Shown: one piece after another, positions 1-10,152 of the stretch
How positions within the stretch are numbered: the stretch's first letter is position 1
Layout of the letters: each line of letters starts with the position of its first letter
Origin: Streptomyces globosus
GTDB lineage: Bacteria > Actinomycetota > Actinomycetes > Streptomycetales > Streptomycetaceae
NCBI RefSeq assembly: GCF_003325375.1
Contig: NZ_CP030862.1
Coordinates: forward strand, 1,305,501-1,369,500
Length of the DNA stretch: 64,000 nt
Reading direction: 5' to 3'
Made by a program: the position numbers and the translations under genes
The notes under the pieces: model-generated
Seen by the model: the letters and a program-made list of their open reading frames with translations, nothing else
Database searches by the model: none
What the model was told of the DNA's origin: nothing

Positions 1-799
<799 letters not shown>

Positions 800-803
<4 letters not shown>

Positions 804-1921
804 CCGAGAACCCCACCGCCGGCTCCGGCGGCTCCGCCGCGGCCGCCGCCGGCCCCGCGTTCGTCCCCGAGCAGGCGGGCCCGCGCAGCGGCGCCTTCCT
901 GTCGGTACGCGACCTCAGGGTGCACTTCCCGACCGACGACGGCCTGGTGAAGTCCGTCGACGGGCTCTCCTTCGACCTGGAGCGCGGCAAGACGCTCGGC
1001 ATCGTCGGCGAGTCCGGCTCCGGCAAGTCGGTGACCTCGCTGGCCGTCATGGGCCTGCACCGCACCGGCAACGCCCGCAGCCGCCCGCACATCTCCGGCG
1101 AGGTCGTCCTCGACGGCGAGGACCTCGTCAAGGCGGACGCCGACCACGTCCGCACCCTGCGCGGCCGCAAGATGGCGATGGTCTTCCAGGACCCGCTCTC
1201 CGCGATGCACCCCTACTACACCGTCGGCAAGCAGATCGTCGAGGCGTACCTGACGCACCACGACACCGACAAGAAGGCCGCCCGCAGGCGCGCCGTCGAG
1301 ATGCTCGACCGCGTCGGCATCCCCGAGCCTCACCGGCGCGTGGACGCCTACCCGCACGAGTTCTCCGGCGGCATGCGCCAGCGCGCGATGATCGCGATGG
1401 CGCTGGTCAACAACCCCGAGCTGCTCATCGCCGACGAGCCGACCACCGCGCTCGACGTCACCGTCCAGGCGCAGATCCTCGACCTGATCCGCGACCTCCA
1501 GCGGGAGTTCGGCTCAGCCGTCATCATGATCACGCACGACCTGGGCGTGGTCGCCGAGATGGCAGACGACATCCTCGTGATGTACGGCGGCCGCTGCGTC
1601 GAGCGCGGCACCGCGGAGAAGGTCTTCTACGAGCCCCGCCACCCCTACACCTGGGGGCTGCTCGGCTCCATGCCGCGCATCGACCGCGAGCAGACCGAGC
1701 GCCTGATCCCGGTCAAGGGCTCCCCGCCCAGCCTCATCAACATCCCGAGCGGCTGCGCGTTCAACCCGCGCTGCCCGTACGCGGACGTCCCCGAGGGGGG
1801 CGTCACCCGCACCCGCCGCCCCGAGCTGACCGAGGACGGCAGCGGGCACTGGTCGGCCTGCCACATGGCGCAGGAGGAGCGGACCCGGATCTGGACCGAA
1901 GAGATTGCGCCGAAGCTGTGA
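800..1921 (+). CDS. Oligopeptide ABC transporter ATP-binding protein (DppD/OppD family)
   Basis: First of two ATPases energising the peptide importer; 373 aa with a GTG start inside the permease stop codon (GTGA). Walker A GESGSGKS is at residues 70-77, followed by the signature FSGGMRQR and Walker B LLIADEPT with the catalytic Glu. The C-terminal oligopeptide-transporter extension usually carries four cysteines for an iron-sulfur cluster. Here only the first two (in GCAFNPRC) and the last (near HWSAC) are present, and the usual third is missing, unlike in the sister ATPase. The first 30 residues are a low-complexity Gly/Ala-rich extension, so initiation could be internal, but the overlap favours the annotated GTG. 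Confidence 0.95.
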
Positions 1922-3021
1922 CCGACATGACGAAGAAGGACACGGCCGCGGCGGGCGCGCCCGAGGCGGACGCCGAAGAGCCGCTGCTGAAGGTGACCGG
2001 GCTGGTCAAGCACTTCCCCATCAACAAGGGGCTGCTGCGCCGGCAGGTCGCAGCCGTCAAGGCCGTCGACGGGATCGACTTCGACGTCCGGCGCGGTGAG
2101 ACGCTCGGCGTCGTCGGCGAGTCCGGCTGCGGCAAGTCCACGATGGGCCGGCTGATCACCCGCCTGCTGGAGCCCACCGGCGGCACGGTCGAGTTCGAGG
2201 GCCGCGACATCACGCACCTCGGGGTCGCCGGGATGCGGCCGCTGCGCCGCGACGTGCAGATGATCTTCCAGGACCCGTACGGCTCGCTGAACCCGCGCCA
2301 CACGGTCGGCACGATCGTCGGCGCGCCGTTCAAGCTCCAGGGCGTCGCGCCGGAGGGCGGGCTCAAGGCGGAGGTGCAGCGCCTGCTGTCGCTGGTCGGC
2401 CTCAACCCGGAGCACTACAACCGCTACCCGCACGAGTTCTCCGGCGGGCAGCGCCAGCGCATCGGGATCGCCCGCGCCCTGGCGCTCAAGCCGAAGCTGG
2501 TCGTCGCCGACGAGCCGGTGTCCGCACTGGACGTGTCGATCCAGGCCCAGGTGGTCAACCTGCTGGACGACCTCCAGGAGGAGCTCGGCCTCACGTACGT
2601 GATCATCGCGCACGACCTGTCGGTCATCCGGCACGTGTCGGACCGCATCGCGGTCATGTACCTCGGCAAGATCGTCGAGCTGACCGACCGCACCTCGCTG
2701 TACGAGAGCCCCATGCACCCGTACACCAAGGCGCTGCTGTCGGCCGTGCCCGTGCCGGACCCGCGCCGGCGCGGGGCGAAGAGCGGGCGCATCCTGCTCA
2801 AGGGCGACGTGCCCTCGCCGATCTCGCCGCCGAGCGGCTGCCGCTTCCACACCCGCTGCTGGAAGGCGACGCAGATCTGCACGGTGAAGGAGCCGCCGCT
2901 GGCATCCCTGGCCGCGGGGCACCAAGTGGCCTGCCACCACCCCGAGAACGCCCCTGACCAGGCCCCCGGCGACCCGGCCCTCCCGGGTGCGGCGGACGCC
3001 CTGGCCGCGGTGACGCCCTAG
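1918..3021 (+). CDS. Oligopeptide ABC transporter ATP-binding protein (DppF/OppF family)
   Basis: Second ATPase of the importer, 367 aa. GTG at 1918 overlaps the preceding TGA by 4 bp; an in-frame ATG at 1927 is an alternative start. It has Walker A GESGCGKS, signature FSGGQRQR and Walker [12 protein letters not shown]. The C-terminal extension has all four cysteines expected for the family ([14 protein letters not shown]). It is the last gene of the operon and is followed 30 bp later by a strong hairpin. In S. coelicolor a comparable operon, as I recall it, is SCO5476-SCO5480. Confidence 0.95.
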   Translation: MTDMTKKDTAAAGAPEADAEEPLLKVTGLVKHFPINKGLLRRQVAAVKAVDGIDFDVRRGETLGVVGESGCGKSTMGRLITRLLEPTGGTVEFEGRDITHLGVAGMRPLRRDVQMIFQDPYGSLNPRHTVGTIVGAPFKLQGVAPEGGLKAEVQRLLSLVGLNPEHYNRYPHEFSGGQRQRIGIARALALKPKLVVADEPVSALDVSIQAQVVNLLDDLQEELGLTYVIIAHDLSVIRHVSDRIAVMYLGKIVELTDRTSLYESPMHPYTKALLSAVPVPDPRRRGAKSGRILLKGDVPSPISPPSGCRFHTRCWKATQICTVKEPPLASLAAGHQVACHHPENAPDQAPGDPALPGAADALAAVTP

Positions 3022-3051
3022 ACAGACGGCCTGCCCGTGGGGCACCTTCGT

Positions 3052-3096
3052 CCGGCGGCCCGGACACCGAGTAGCGGTCGGTGTCCGGGCCGCCGG
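3052..3096 (+). terminator. Strong hairpin terminator after the peptide transporter operon
   Basis: Perfect 19-bp inverted repeat, arms 3052-3070 and 3078-3096, with a 7-nt loop. There is no long T tract, as is usual in Streptomyces. Its place just after the last ATPase gene fits operon termination. Confidence 0.85.
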
Positions 3097-3129
3097 CCTG
3101 TCCGCGGGGTTGCCGGCCTGTCCGCGGGG
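3092..3129. repeat. 18-bp direct repeat, period 20
   Basis: GCCGGCCTGTCCGCGGGG occurs at 3092-3109 and again at 3112-3129. The first copy overlaps the 3' arm of the terminator hairpin. It is probably a local slippage duplication; no function is apparent. Confidence 0.85.
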
Positions 3130-3182
3130 CCGTCAGGCGGGCGTCCGGCGGGCCGGAGGCGGGCGGGCGGCACAATGGGGCG

Positions 3183-3839
3183 GTGCTCCACGACCTCTTC
3201 CCGCCCGGCATCCAGCACGCCCTGGACCTCGCGGGCATCTTCGTCTTCGCCACCGCGGGCGCCCTGCTCGCCGTGCGCAAGAACTTCGACGTCTTCGGCA
3301 TCGCCGTCCTCGCGGAGGTGACCGCCCTGGGCGGCGGCCTCTTCCGCGACATCGTCATCGGCGCCGTCCCGCCGGCGGCCTTCGGCGAGCTCAGCTTCTT
3401 CGTCACGCCGCTCATCGCCGCGGCCCTCGTCTTCTTCCTCCATCCCGAGGTGCAGCGGATCAACCGCGCCATCAAGGTCTTCGACGCGGCGGGCCTGGCC
3501 CTGTTCTGCGTGACCGGCACGACGAAGGCGTACGAGTACGGGCTCGGCCTCACCGCGTCCGCCGCGCTCGGGCTGGCCACCGCCGTCGGCGGCGGCGTCC
3601 TGCGCGACGTCCTCGCCAACGAGGTGCCCACGCTGCTGCGCGACCGCGAGATGTACGCCGTGCCCGCGACCGTCGGCGCGGCGATGATCGCCCTCTCCAT
3701 CGCCTTCGACGCGCTGAACGCGCTGACCACGGCCGCCGCCATCGTCACCACCTTCGTGCTGCGGCTGCTGGCCATGCAGTTCCACTGGCGGGCGCCGCTG
3801 GCCTGGAACCGCCGCTCCGCGGTGTCCGAGGAGCCGTGA
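3183..3839 (+). CDS. TRIC/UPF0126 family membrane protein
   Basis: Integral membrane protein of about 218 aa made of two repeats of three helices, each with the family's glycine-rich turn (LGGGLFRDIVIG and VGGGVLRDVLAN). These match the trimeric intracellular cation channel/YadS family, proposed to be cation channels. The frame stays open upstream to 3081, but that extension is Arg/Gly/Pro-rich and overlaps the repeat region. GTG 3183 is preferred because a -10-like CACAAT (3171-3176) sits 6 nt before it, the leaderless layout seen repeatedly in this window. It is monocistronic between a terminator and the next promoter. Confidence 0.8.
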   Translation: MLHDLFPPGIQHALDLAGIFVFATAGALLAVRKNFDVFGIAVLAEVTALGGGLFRDIVIGAVPPAAFGELSFFVTPLIAAALVFFLHPEVQRINRAIKVFDAAGLALFCVTGTTKAYEYGLGLTASAALGLATAVGGGVLRDVLANEVPTLLRDREMYAVPATVGAAMIALSIAFDALNALTTAAAIVTTFVLRLLAMQFHWRAPLAWNRRSAVSEEP

Positions 3840-3856
3840 CCGGGACGTCCTGTCGA

Positions 3857-3890
3857 AAAGCTACCGCTTAGTAGCTTTCGGTTGTAGGCT
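3857..3890 (+). promoter_or_regulatory. Leaderless promoter with 8-bp inverted repeat (thioesterase gene)
   Basis: TAGGCT (3885-3890) is followed by 7 nt and then the ATG at 3898, a typical leaderless promoter. A perfect inverted repeat, AAAGCTAC (3857-3864) and GTAGCTTT (3871-3878), covers the -35 region and is a candidate operator. Confidence 0.6.
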
Positions 3891-3897
3891 CGGCCGC

Positions 3898-4752
3898 ATG
3901 GCATACGCAGCAGCCCAGGCCTCCATCGGCGACAGCGAGTTCGACCGCGACACCACCATCACCGAGCGGCCCGGCGAGCCCGGGGTGTACGACGCCGAGC
4001 TCTCGGCCGGATGGACGATCATCACCGCCGTCAACGGCGGCTACCTGCTGGCCATGGTCGGCAGGGCGCTGGCGGCGGCCCTCCCGCACCCGGACCCCTT
4101 CACGGTCTCCGCCCACTACCTCACCTCCAGCGAGCCCGGCCCCGCCGTCATCCGCACCGAGGCCGTCCGCGTCGGCCGCACCCTCTCCACCGGCCAGGCC
4201 TCCCTGTACCAGTACGACGAGAGCGGCGCCGAGGTCGAGCGGATCCGGGTCGTCGCCTCCTACGGCGACCTCGCCGCCCTCCCGGACGACGTCCGCACCA
4301 CCGCCCTCCCGCCCGCGATGCCGCCCTACGAGGCCTGCCTCGGCCCGGAGGCCGGCCCGGCCCCCATCCCCGGCAGCAACGCCATCGTCGACCGCCTCCG
4401 CCTGCGGCTGGACCCCGCGACCGCCGGCTGGGCGCTCGGCGCACCCTCCGGCAAGGGCGAGATGCGGGCCTGGTTCGAGCTCGCCGACGGCCGGGACGCC
4501 GACCCGCTGTCCCTGCTCCTCGCCGTCGACGCGCTCCCGCCGACCTGCTTCAACCTCGGCATGATGGGCTGGAGCCCGACCGTCGAGCTGACCGCGCACG
4601 TCCGCCGCCGCCCCGCCCCCGGCCCGCTGCGGATCTCCATCACCACGCGGAACCTGGCCGGCGGCTTCCTGGAGGAGGACGCCGAGGTCTGGGACTCCGA
4701 GGACCGCCTGGTCGCCCAGTCCCGCCAGCTGGCCCGCGCCCCGCGGAGCTGA
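3898..4752 (+). CDS. Acyl-CoA thioesterase family protein (double hotdog, TesB-like)
   Basis: 284-aa protein with the layout of actinobacterial TesB-like thioesterases: an N-terminal hotdog with NGGYLLAMVGRAL (about residues 47-59) followed by HYL and the region around VGRTLSTGQASLYQ, and a C-terminal hotdog with LSLLLAVDALPPTCFNLG. Such proteins hydrolyse acyl-CoA thioesters in the cytoplasm; the chain-length preference is not readable. It starts at a leaderless ATG and ends just before a 16-bp hairpin, so it is a single-gene unit. Confidence 0.8.
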   Translation: MAYAAAQASIGDSEFDRDTTITERPGEPGVYDAELSAGWTIITAVNGGYLLAMVGRALAAALPHPDPFTVSAHYLTSSEPGPAVIRTEAVRVGRTLSTGQASLYQYDESGAEVERIRVVASYGDLAALPDDVRTTALPPAMPPYEACLGPEAGPAPIPGSNAIVDRLRLRLDPATAGWALGAPSGKGEMRAWFELADGRDADPLSLLLAVDALPPTCFNLGMMGWSPTVELTAHVRRRPAPGPLRISITTRNLAGGFLEEDAEVWDSEDRLVAQSRQLARAPRS

Positions 4753-4774
4753 CCCGCGCCGACACGGCCCCGCC

Positions 4775-4810
4775 CCGGCCCCGGCCCCCGCTGACGGGGG
4801 CCGGGGCCGG
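4775..4810 (+). terminator. 16-bp perfect hairpin terminator
   Basis: Arms 4775-4790 and 4795-4810 are perfectly complementary with a 4-nt loop (CTGA). It lies 22 bp after the thioesterase stop codon. Confidence 0.85.
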
Positions 4811-4907
4811 AGCCGTCGTACGCGCCCGGTCCTGCGCGGTCCTGCGCGGGCCGGAGCGGGGGCGGAATGGGTCCCGGGCCCCCCGGGGCTCGTAGAATCG
4901 GGAAATC

Positions 4908-6071
4908 ATGGCCTACCTCGACCACGCCGCCACCACTCCGATGCTCCCGGAGGCAGCCGCGGCGATGACCGCGCAGTTCGCCGCCACGGGTAACGCCTCC
5001 TCCCTGCACGCCGCCGGCCGGCGCGCCCGCCGGACCGTCGAGGAGGCCCGCGAGGCGCTCGCCGAGGCCCTCGGCGCCCGGCCCAGCGAGGTCGTCTTCA
5101 CCGCCGGCGGCACCGAGGCCGACAACCTCGCCGTCAAGGGCCTCTACTGGGCGCGCCGCGCCCAGGACCCCGCCCGCACCCGGGTCCTCACCAGCCCCGT
5201 CGAGCACCACGCCGTCCTCGACGCCGTCCACTGGCTCGCCGAGCAGGAGGGCGCCCGCGTCGAGTACCTGCCGGTCGACCGGTACGGCCGCGTCAGCCCC
5301 GAGGACCTGCGGGGCGCGATCGCCCGCAACCCCGGCGACGTGGCACTCGCCACCGTGATGTGGGCCAACAACGAGATCGGCACCGTCATGCCGGTCCGCG
5401 AACTGGCCGAAGCGGCCTCCGAGTTCGGCGTCCCGCTGCACTCCGACGCCGTCCAGGCCGTCGGCCAGCTCGACGTCCGCTTCGGGGACAGCGGGCTCGC
5501 CGCCATGACCGTGAGCGGCCACAAGATCGGCGGCCCCTACGGCATCGGCGCCCTGCTGCTCGGCCGCGACCAGACCCCCGTGCCCGTCCTGCACGGCGGC
5601 GGCCAGGAGCGGCACGTCCGCTCCGGCACCCTCGACGTGCCCGCCATCGCCGCCTTCGCCGTCGCCGCAGTCCTCGCCGCGGAGCGGCGCGAGCGGTTCG
5701 CCGCGGAGGTCGGGCGACTGCGCGACGAGCTGGTCCGCGCCGTGCGCGCCGCCGTGCCCGACGCCGTCCTCGGCGGGGACCCCGACAACCGGCTCCCGGC
5801 GAACGCGCACTTCAGCTTCCCCGGCTGCGAGGGCGACTCGCTGCTGCTCCTGCTCGACGCCCAGGGCATCGAGTGCTCCACCGGCTCCGCCTGCACCGCC
5901 GGCGTGGCCCAGCCCAGCCACGTCCTCCTCGCGACCGGCACCGACCCGCAGCTGGCCCGCGGCACCCTGCGCTTCTCCCTCGGGCACACCTCCACCGAGG
6001 AGGACGTCGCCGCCGTGGCCGCCGCCATCGGCCCCGCCGTCGCACGCGCCCGCACGGCCGGGCTCTCCTGA
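4908..6071 (+). CDS. Cysteine desulfurase (NifS/IscS-like)
   Basis: PLP enzyme that takes sulfur from cysteine as a persulfide; 387 aa. The N-terminus YLDHAATTP is typical. The Schiff-base lysine is K206 in SGHKIGG, and the persulfide cysteine is C329 in STGSACTAG. Its neighbour mnmA needs a sulfur donor, so a role in tRNA 2-thiouridine synthesis is likely, although general Fe-S supply is not excluded. TAGAAT (4893-4898) stands 9 nt before the ATG, so the 5' leader is at most a few bases. Confidence 0.93.
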   Translation: MAYLDHAATTPMLPEAAAAMTAQFAATGNASSLHAAGRRARRTVEEAREALAEALGARPSEVVFTAGGTEADNLAVKGLYWARRAQDPARTRVLTSPVEHHAVLDAVHWLAEQEGARVEYLPVDRYGRVSPEDLRGAIARNPGDVALATVMWANNEIGTVMPVRELAEAASEFGVPLHSDAVQAVGQLDVRFGDSGLAAMTVSGHKIGGPYGIGALLLGRDQTPVPVLHGGGQERHVRSGTLDVPAIAAFAVAAVLAAERRERFAAEVGRLRDELVRAVRAAVPDAVLGGDPDNRLPANAHFSFPGCEGDSLLLLLDAQGIECSTGSACTAGVAQPSHVLLATGTDPQLARGTLRFSLGHTSTEEDVAAVAAAIGPAVARARTAGLS

Positions 6072-6081
6072 CGCAGCCCGG

Positions 6082-6765
6082 TCAGGCGGGACCCTTCGCC
6101 GCCACCTCGGCGCGCACCAGGCGCAGGTACCGGTCCCAGTCCCAGTGCGGCCCCGGATCGGTGTGGTCGGTGCCCGGCACCTCGGAGTGCGCCACTATGT
6201 GCCTGCGGTCCACCGGTATGCCGTACCTCCGGCAGATGTCGGCCGCCAGCCGCGCCGAGGAGGCGTACATCGCGTCCGTGAAGTCCCGCGGCCGCTCCAC
6301 GTAGCCGACGTGCTCGATGCCTATGCTCCGCTCGTTCATCGAGCGGTTGCCGGCGTGGAAGGCGACATCGAGCTCGCGGACCATCTGCTCCACGTGCCCG
6401 TCCTGGCGGACTATGTAGTGCGCCGACGCCTTGTGCCACGGATTCCGGAACGCGCCCACCGACGAGGCGAAGCCCCCTTGCGTGACATGCACCACGATCC
6501 GGTCGACCCGGTAGTCGTCCGGCCGGTCCGCCAGCCGCCAGTTCGCCGGCGACGCCGCCGTCCAGCCCGCGCCCGCGTAGTCCAGCTCGCCCTCCTTGCG
6601 CGGCTTGGACACCCCGGGCAGCAGCCACCACAGCCGCCGCACCTCGTCCGCCCCGGCCGCGCCCGCCACGGCGAGGACGCCGAGGCCCCCGAACAGCACG
6701 GCCCGGCGCGTCCTGCCCCGGCCCGGCCCTCCGGCCGGCTTCCCCGCCTTCTCCACGGTTCCCAT
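6082..6765 (-). CDS. N-acetylmuramoyl-L-alanine amidase (Amidase_2), Tat-type signal
   Basis: About 227 aa from ATG 6765, which is preceded by a GGGGGTGG ribosome site; the frame extends further but that part overlaps the mnmA promoter. The N-terminus carries twin arginines and a hydrophobic stretch ([21 protein letters not shown]), which suggests Tat export. The amidase core has the zinc/catalytic landmarks [30 protein letters not shown] and [14 protein letters not shown]. It cleaves the bond between muramic acid and L-alanine in peptidoglycan. It is convergent with the cysteine desulfurase gene and divergent from mnmA. Confidence 0.88.
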   Translation of the reverse strand: MGTVEKAGKPAGGPGRGRTRRAVLFGGLGVLAVAGAAGADEVRRLWWLLPGVSKPRKEGELDYAGAGWTAASPANWRLADRPDDYRVDRIVVHVTQGGFASSVGAFRNPWHKASAHYIVRQDGHVEQMVRELDVAFHAGNRSMNERSIGIEHVGYVERPRDFTDAMYASSARLAADICRRYGIPVDRRHIVAHSEVPGTDHTDPGPHWDWDRYLRLVRAEVAAKGPA

Positions 6766-6833
6766 GCGCCCACCCCCTGCCCCCGACAACGCACTGTGAC
6801 CCCGCACGGTTCCCCCGTACCCTGGAAGGCGCT

Positions 6834-7967
6834 ATGACTGAGAACCTGCCGCGCCCCGCCCGCCCCCTCCGCGTCCTGGCCGCCATGTCCGGCGGCGTGG
6901 ACTCCGCCGTCGCCGCCGCCCGCGCGGTCGAAGCCGGGCACGACGTGACCGGTGTCCACCTGGCGCTCTCCGCGAACCCGCAGTCCTTCCGGACCGGCGC
7001 GCGCGGCTGCTGCACCATCGAGGACTCCCGCGACGCCCGCCGCGCGGCCGACGTCATCGGCATCCCCTTCTACTGCTGGGACCTCGCCGAGCGCTTCCGC
7101 GAGGACGTCGTGGAGGACTTCGTCGCCGAGTACGAGGCCGGCCGCACCCCCAACCCGTGCCTGCGCTGCAACGAGAAGATCAAGTTCGCGGCGCTCCTCG
7201 ACAAGGCCCTCGCCCTAGGCTTCGACGCGGTCTGCACCGGCCACTACGCGACGATCGTCGTGGGCGAGGACGGCACCCGCGAACTGCACCGCGCCTCCGA
7301 CATGGCCAAGGACCAGTCGTACGTCCTCGGCGTCCTCGACGAGAAGCAGCTCGCCCACGCCCTCTTCCCGCTCGGCGACACGGTCACCACCAAGGAGGAG
7401 ATCCGCGCCGAGGCGGAGCGCCGCGGCCTCGCCGTCGCGAAGAAGCCCGACAGCCACGACATCTGCTTCATCGCCGACGGCGACACCCAGGGCTTCCTCG
7501 CGAAGCGCCTCGGCAAGGCCGAGGGCGACATCGTCGACGAGTCCGGCTCCAAGGTCGGCACCCACGACGGCGCCTACGGCTTCACCATCGGCCAGCGCAA
7601 GGGCCTGCGCATCGGCCACCCGGCCCCCGACGGCAAGCCGCGCTATGTCCTGGACATCTCCCCGGTGAACAACACGGTCACCGTCGGCCCCGCCGAGTCC
7701 CTCGACGTCGGCGCCCTCACCGCGATCCGCCCCCGCTGGTGCGGCAACCCGCCGGCCGGCGGCCCGGCCGCGTACACCGCCCAGCTGCGCGCCCACGGCG
7801 GCGAGACCGAGGTCTCCGCCGAGCTGGTCGACGGCGAGCTGCGCGTCCGCTTCACCGAGCCGGTCCGCGGCGTGGCCCCCGGCCAGGCGATCGTCCTGTA
7901 CGACGGCACCCGCGTCGTCGGCTCCGCCACCATCGCCACGACCACCCGCGCCGCCGCCGCGGTGTGA
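6834..7967 (+). CDS. mnmA: tRNA-specific 2-thiouridylase MnmA
   Basis: 377 aa. Activates U34 of Lys/Glu/Gln tRNAs with ATP and inserts sulfur. Visible are the PP-loop [12 protein letters not shown] near the N-terminus, the cysteine motif [19 protein letters not shown], the second catalytic cysteine in SHDICFI, and the C-terminal GQRKGL and PRYVLDI segments. A weak ribosome site GGAAGG precedes the ATG, with TACCCT (6818-6823) as a possible -10. The nearby cysteine desulfurase is the probable sulfur source. Confidence 0.95.
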   Translation: MTENLPRPARPLRVLAAMSGGVDSAVAAARAVEAGHDVTGVHLALSANPQSFRTGARGCCTIEDSRDARRAADVIGIPFYCWDLAERFREDVVEDFVAEYEAGRTPNPCLRCNEKIKFAALLDKALALGFDAVCTGHYATIVVGEDGTRELHRASDMAKDQSYVLGVLDEKQLAHALFPLGDTVTTKEEIRAEAERRGLAVAKKPDSHDICFIADGDTQGFLAKRLGKAEGDIVDESGSKVGTHDGAYGFTIGQRKGLRIGHPAPDGKPRYVLDISPVNNTVTVGPAESLDVGALTAIRPRWCGNPPAGGPAAYTAQLRAHGGETEVSAELVDGELRVRFTEPVRGVAPGQAIVLYDGTRVVGSATIATTTRAAAAV

Positions 7968-7970
7968 CGC

Positions 7971-7996
7971 CGGGCGGCCGCCCCCGCGGCCGCCCG
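7971..7996. terminator. Bidirectional hairpin between mnmA and the convergent oxidoreductase gene
   Basis: CGGGCGGCCG (7971-7980) and CGGCCGCCCG (7987-7996) form a 10-bp stem in the 42-bp convergent gap. Confidence 0.65.
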
Positions 7997-8009
7997 CCCA
8001 AGGCCGGGC

Positions 8010-8930
8010 TCAGGCCACCGTCAGGACGATCTTGCCGGTGGTGCGGCCCTGCTCGCCGATCTCGTGGGCCTTCGCCGCCTGCTCCAGCGGCAGCACCGTC
8101 TCCACCAGCGGCTTGAGCAGGCCCTGCTCCACCAGGGCGGTGATCTCCTCCAGGCCCCTCAGGTCCGGCTCCACCACGACGAAGGAAGAGCGCACCCCGT
8201 CCGCCCCGGCCGGGGCATCCGGTCCGAGCAGCGTCACCAGGTGGCCGCCGGGCTTCAGCACCCGCAGCGAGCGCTCCGCGACCTCCCCGCCCAGTGCGTC
8301 CAGCACCACGTCCACGTCCGAGACGGCCTCGGCGAAGTCCTCGGCTCGGTAGTCGACCAGCTCGTCGGCGCCGAGCCCGCGCAGCACCCCGTGCTTGGCC
8401 GCGCTGGCGGTGCCGATCACGTACGCGCCGCGGGCCTTGGCGATCTGCACCGCCAGGTGGCCGACACCGCCGGCCGCGGCGTGGACCAGCACCCGCTGCC
8501 CGGCCGTGACCCCGGCCGTGTCGACCAGCGCCTGCCAGGCGGTCAGCGCCGCCAGCGGCAGCGCGGCCGCCTGCACGTGGTCCAGGGAGGCCGGCTTGCG
8601 CGCGAAATGCCGCGCCGGGGCCGTCACGAACTCCGCGTAGGCGCCGGCCTGCCGGGGGAAGCGGGGCATCCCGTACACCTCGTCGCCCGGCCGGTACAGC
8701 GTCACACCCGGCCCGACCGCCTCGACGACGCCCGAGACGTCCCAGCCGACCACCGGGATGCGGTCCCAGGAGACGAAGGCGCCGGTGGCGCGGGTCTTCC
8801 AGTCCACGGGGTTCACGCCGGCCGCGTGCACCCGCACGAGAATCTCGCCCAGCCCCGGCTCGGGCCGGTCGACCTCGGTCTCGGTGAGGACCTCGGGACC
8901 GCCCCACTGGCTGACGACGACGGCACGCAT
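8010..8930 (-). CDS. NADP-dependent quinone oxidoreductase-like protein (MDR superfamily)
   Basis: About 306 aa. ATG 8930 is preceded by AAAGGAG at 6-nt spacing. Zinc-free MDR fold: N-terminal MRAVVVSQWGGPEVL, NPVDWK, VVGWDVSGVV, the nucleotide-binding HAAAGGVGHLAVQIAKARGA, and GADELVDY. These enzymes reduce quinones or enones with NADPH. The catalytic-zinc cysteines and histidines of alcohol dehydrogenases are absent. It diverges from a GlxA-type regulator across a 113-bp gap, so that regulator may control it. Confidence 0.85.
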   Translation of the reverse strand: MRAVVVSQWGGPEVLTETEVDRPEPGLGEILVRVHAAGVNPVDWKTRATGAFVSWDRIPVVGWDVSGVVEAVGPGVTLYRPGDEVYGMPRFPRQAGAYAEFVTAPARHFARKPASLDHVQAAALPLAALTAWQALVDTAGVTAGQRVLVHAAAGGVGHLAVQIAKARGAYVIGTASAAKHGVLRGLGADELVDYRAEDFAEAVSDVDVVLDALGGEVAERSLRVLKPGGHLVTLLGPDAPAGADGVRSSFVVVEPDLRGLEEITALVEQGLLKPLVETVLPLEQAAKAHEIGEQGRTTGKIVLTVA

Positions 8931-9043
8931 GGATGTCTCCTTTTGTCTCTTCCACACCGGTTTTCCCGGCGACGGCACCAGCTTCGCCGCCGGCAGGCCC
9001 GCGCGGTGCTGGCCAGACGGCCACCATGTGACAGAATCCGGCC

Positions 9044-10015
9044 ATGCACCGCGTCGCCGTACTCGCCCTCGAAGGCGTCCCCCCGTTCGAGCTCGGAATC
9101 CCCTCCCGGGTCTTCGGCAACGCCTATGACGACTCCGGGAACCGGCTCTACGAGGTCACCGTCTGCACCGCCGACGGGCAGCCCGTGTCCAGCGACGCGG
9201 GGTTCACGATCGGCGTCTCGGCCGGCGCCGAAGCGCTCGAAGCCGCCGACACCGTCGTCATCCCGCCCACACACGCCATGAGCGAACTCCTCCTCGGCGC
9301 ACCGCTGTCGCAGGCGCACGCCGACGCCCTCGCCCGGATCCGCCCCGGCGCCCGGATCGTGTCGATCTGCACCGGCTCGTACGTGCTCGCCGCCGCCGGG
9401 ATGCTCGACGGACGGCCCGCGACCACCCACTGGTTCAAGGCGCAGGAGTTCCAGCGGGCCTTCCCGCGCATCAAACTGGACGAGGGCGTCCTCTTCGTCG
9501 ACGACGGCGACATCCTCACCTCCGCCGGCGTCGCCGCAGGCATCGACCTGTGCCTCTACCTCGTGCGCGCCGACCACGGCACCGCCGTGGCCAACCGCGC
9601 CGCCCGGCTGTGCGTCGTACCGCCGTGGCGCGACGGCGGGCAGGCCCAGTACATCGACCGGCCCGTGCCCGAGCCCACCACCGCCACCACCACCCAGGCG
9701 CGCGCCTGGGCCCTGGAACACCTTGCCGAACCGCTCACGCTCAACCAGCTGGCCGCCCAGGCCAGGATGAGCCTGCGCACCTTCACCCGGCGCTTCCGCG
9801 ACGAGGTCGGCATGACCCCGGGGCAGTGGCTGACCGCCCAACGCCTCGACCTGGCGCGCCACTTGCTGGAATCCAGCGACCTGCCCGTCGACCTCGTCGC
9901 GCACCGCTCCGGCTTCGGCTCCGCCAACTCCCTGCGCCAGCACATGCGCAACACGCTCGGCACCTCCCCGATCGCCTACCGCCGCACCTTCCGCCCCGCC
10001 CCCGCAGTCGCCTGA
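9044..10015 (+). CDS. GlxA-family transcriptional regulator (DJ-1/PfpI domain plus AraC HTH)
   Basis: 323 aa. Residues about 1-170 form a DJ-1/PfpI-like amidotransferase domain with the nucleophile-elbow cysteine in IVSICTGSYVLA. Residues about 215-315 form two AraC-type helix-turn-helices (LNQLAAQARMSLRTFTRRF; VAHRSGFGSANSLRQHM). The ligand is unknown. A -10-like CAGAAT (9032-9037) followed by 6 nt and the ATG indicates a leaderless mRNA. The divergent MDR gene is the obvious candidate target. Confidence 0.88.
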   Translation: MHRVAVLALEGVPPFELGIPSRVFGNAYDDSGNRLYEVTVCTADGQPVSSDAGFTIGVSAGAEALEAADTVVIPPTHAMSELLLGAPLSQAHADALARIRPGARIVSICTGSYVLAAAGMLDGRPATTHWFKAQEFQRAFPRIKLDEGVLFVDDGDILTSAGVAAGIDLCLYLVRADHGTAVANRAARLCVVPPWRDGGQAQYIDRPVPEPTTATTTQARAWALEHLAEPLTLNQLAAQARMSLRTFTRRFRDEVGMTPGQWLTAQRLDLARHLLESSDLPVDLVAHRSGFGSANSLRQHMRNTLGTSPIAYRRTFRPAPAVA

Positions 10016-10152
10016 CCTCACAGCCGACCGCACCCGCCCGCCCCACACCGGTGTCCGGAAACGACCGCCGCCGCACGAATTCGCTCGGATCCGCAGGTCC
10101 TCCGTGGTAGCTGTTTCCCCGGATTCACGATCATTCCAGGGGGGAACAAGAG

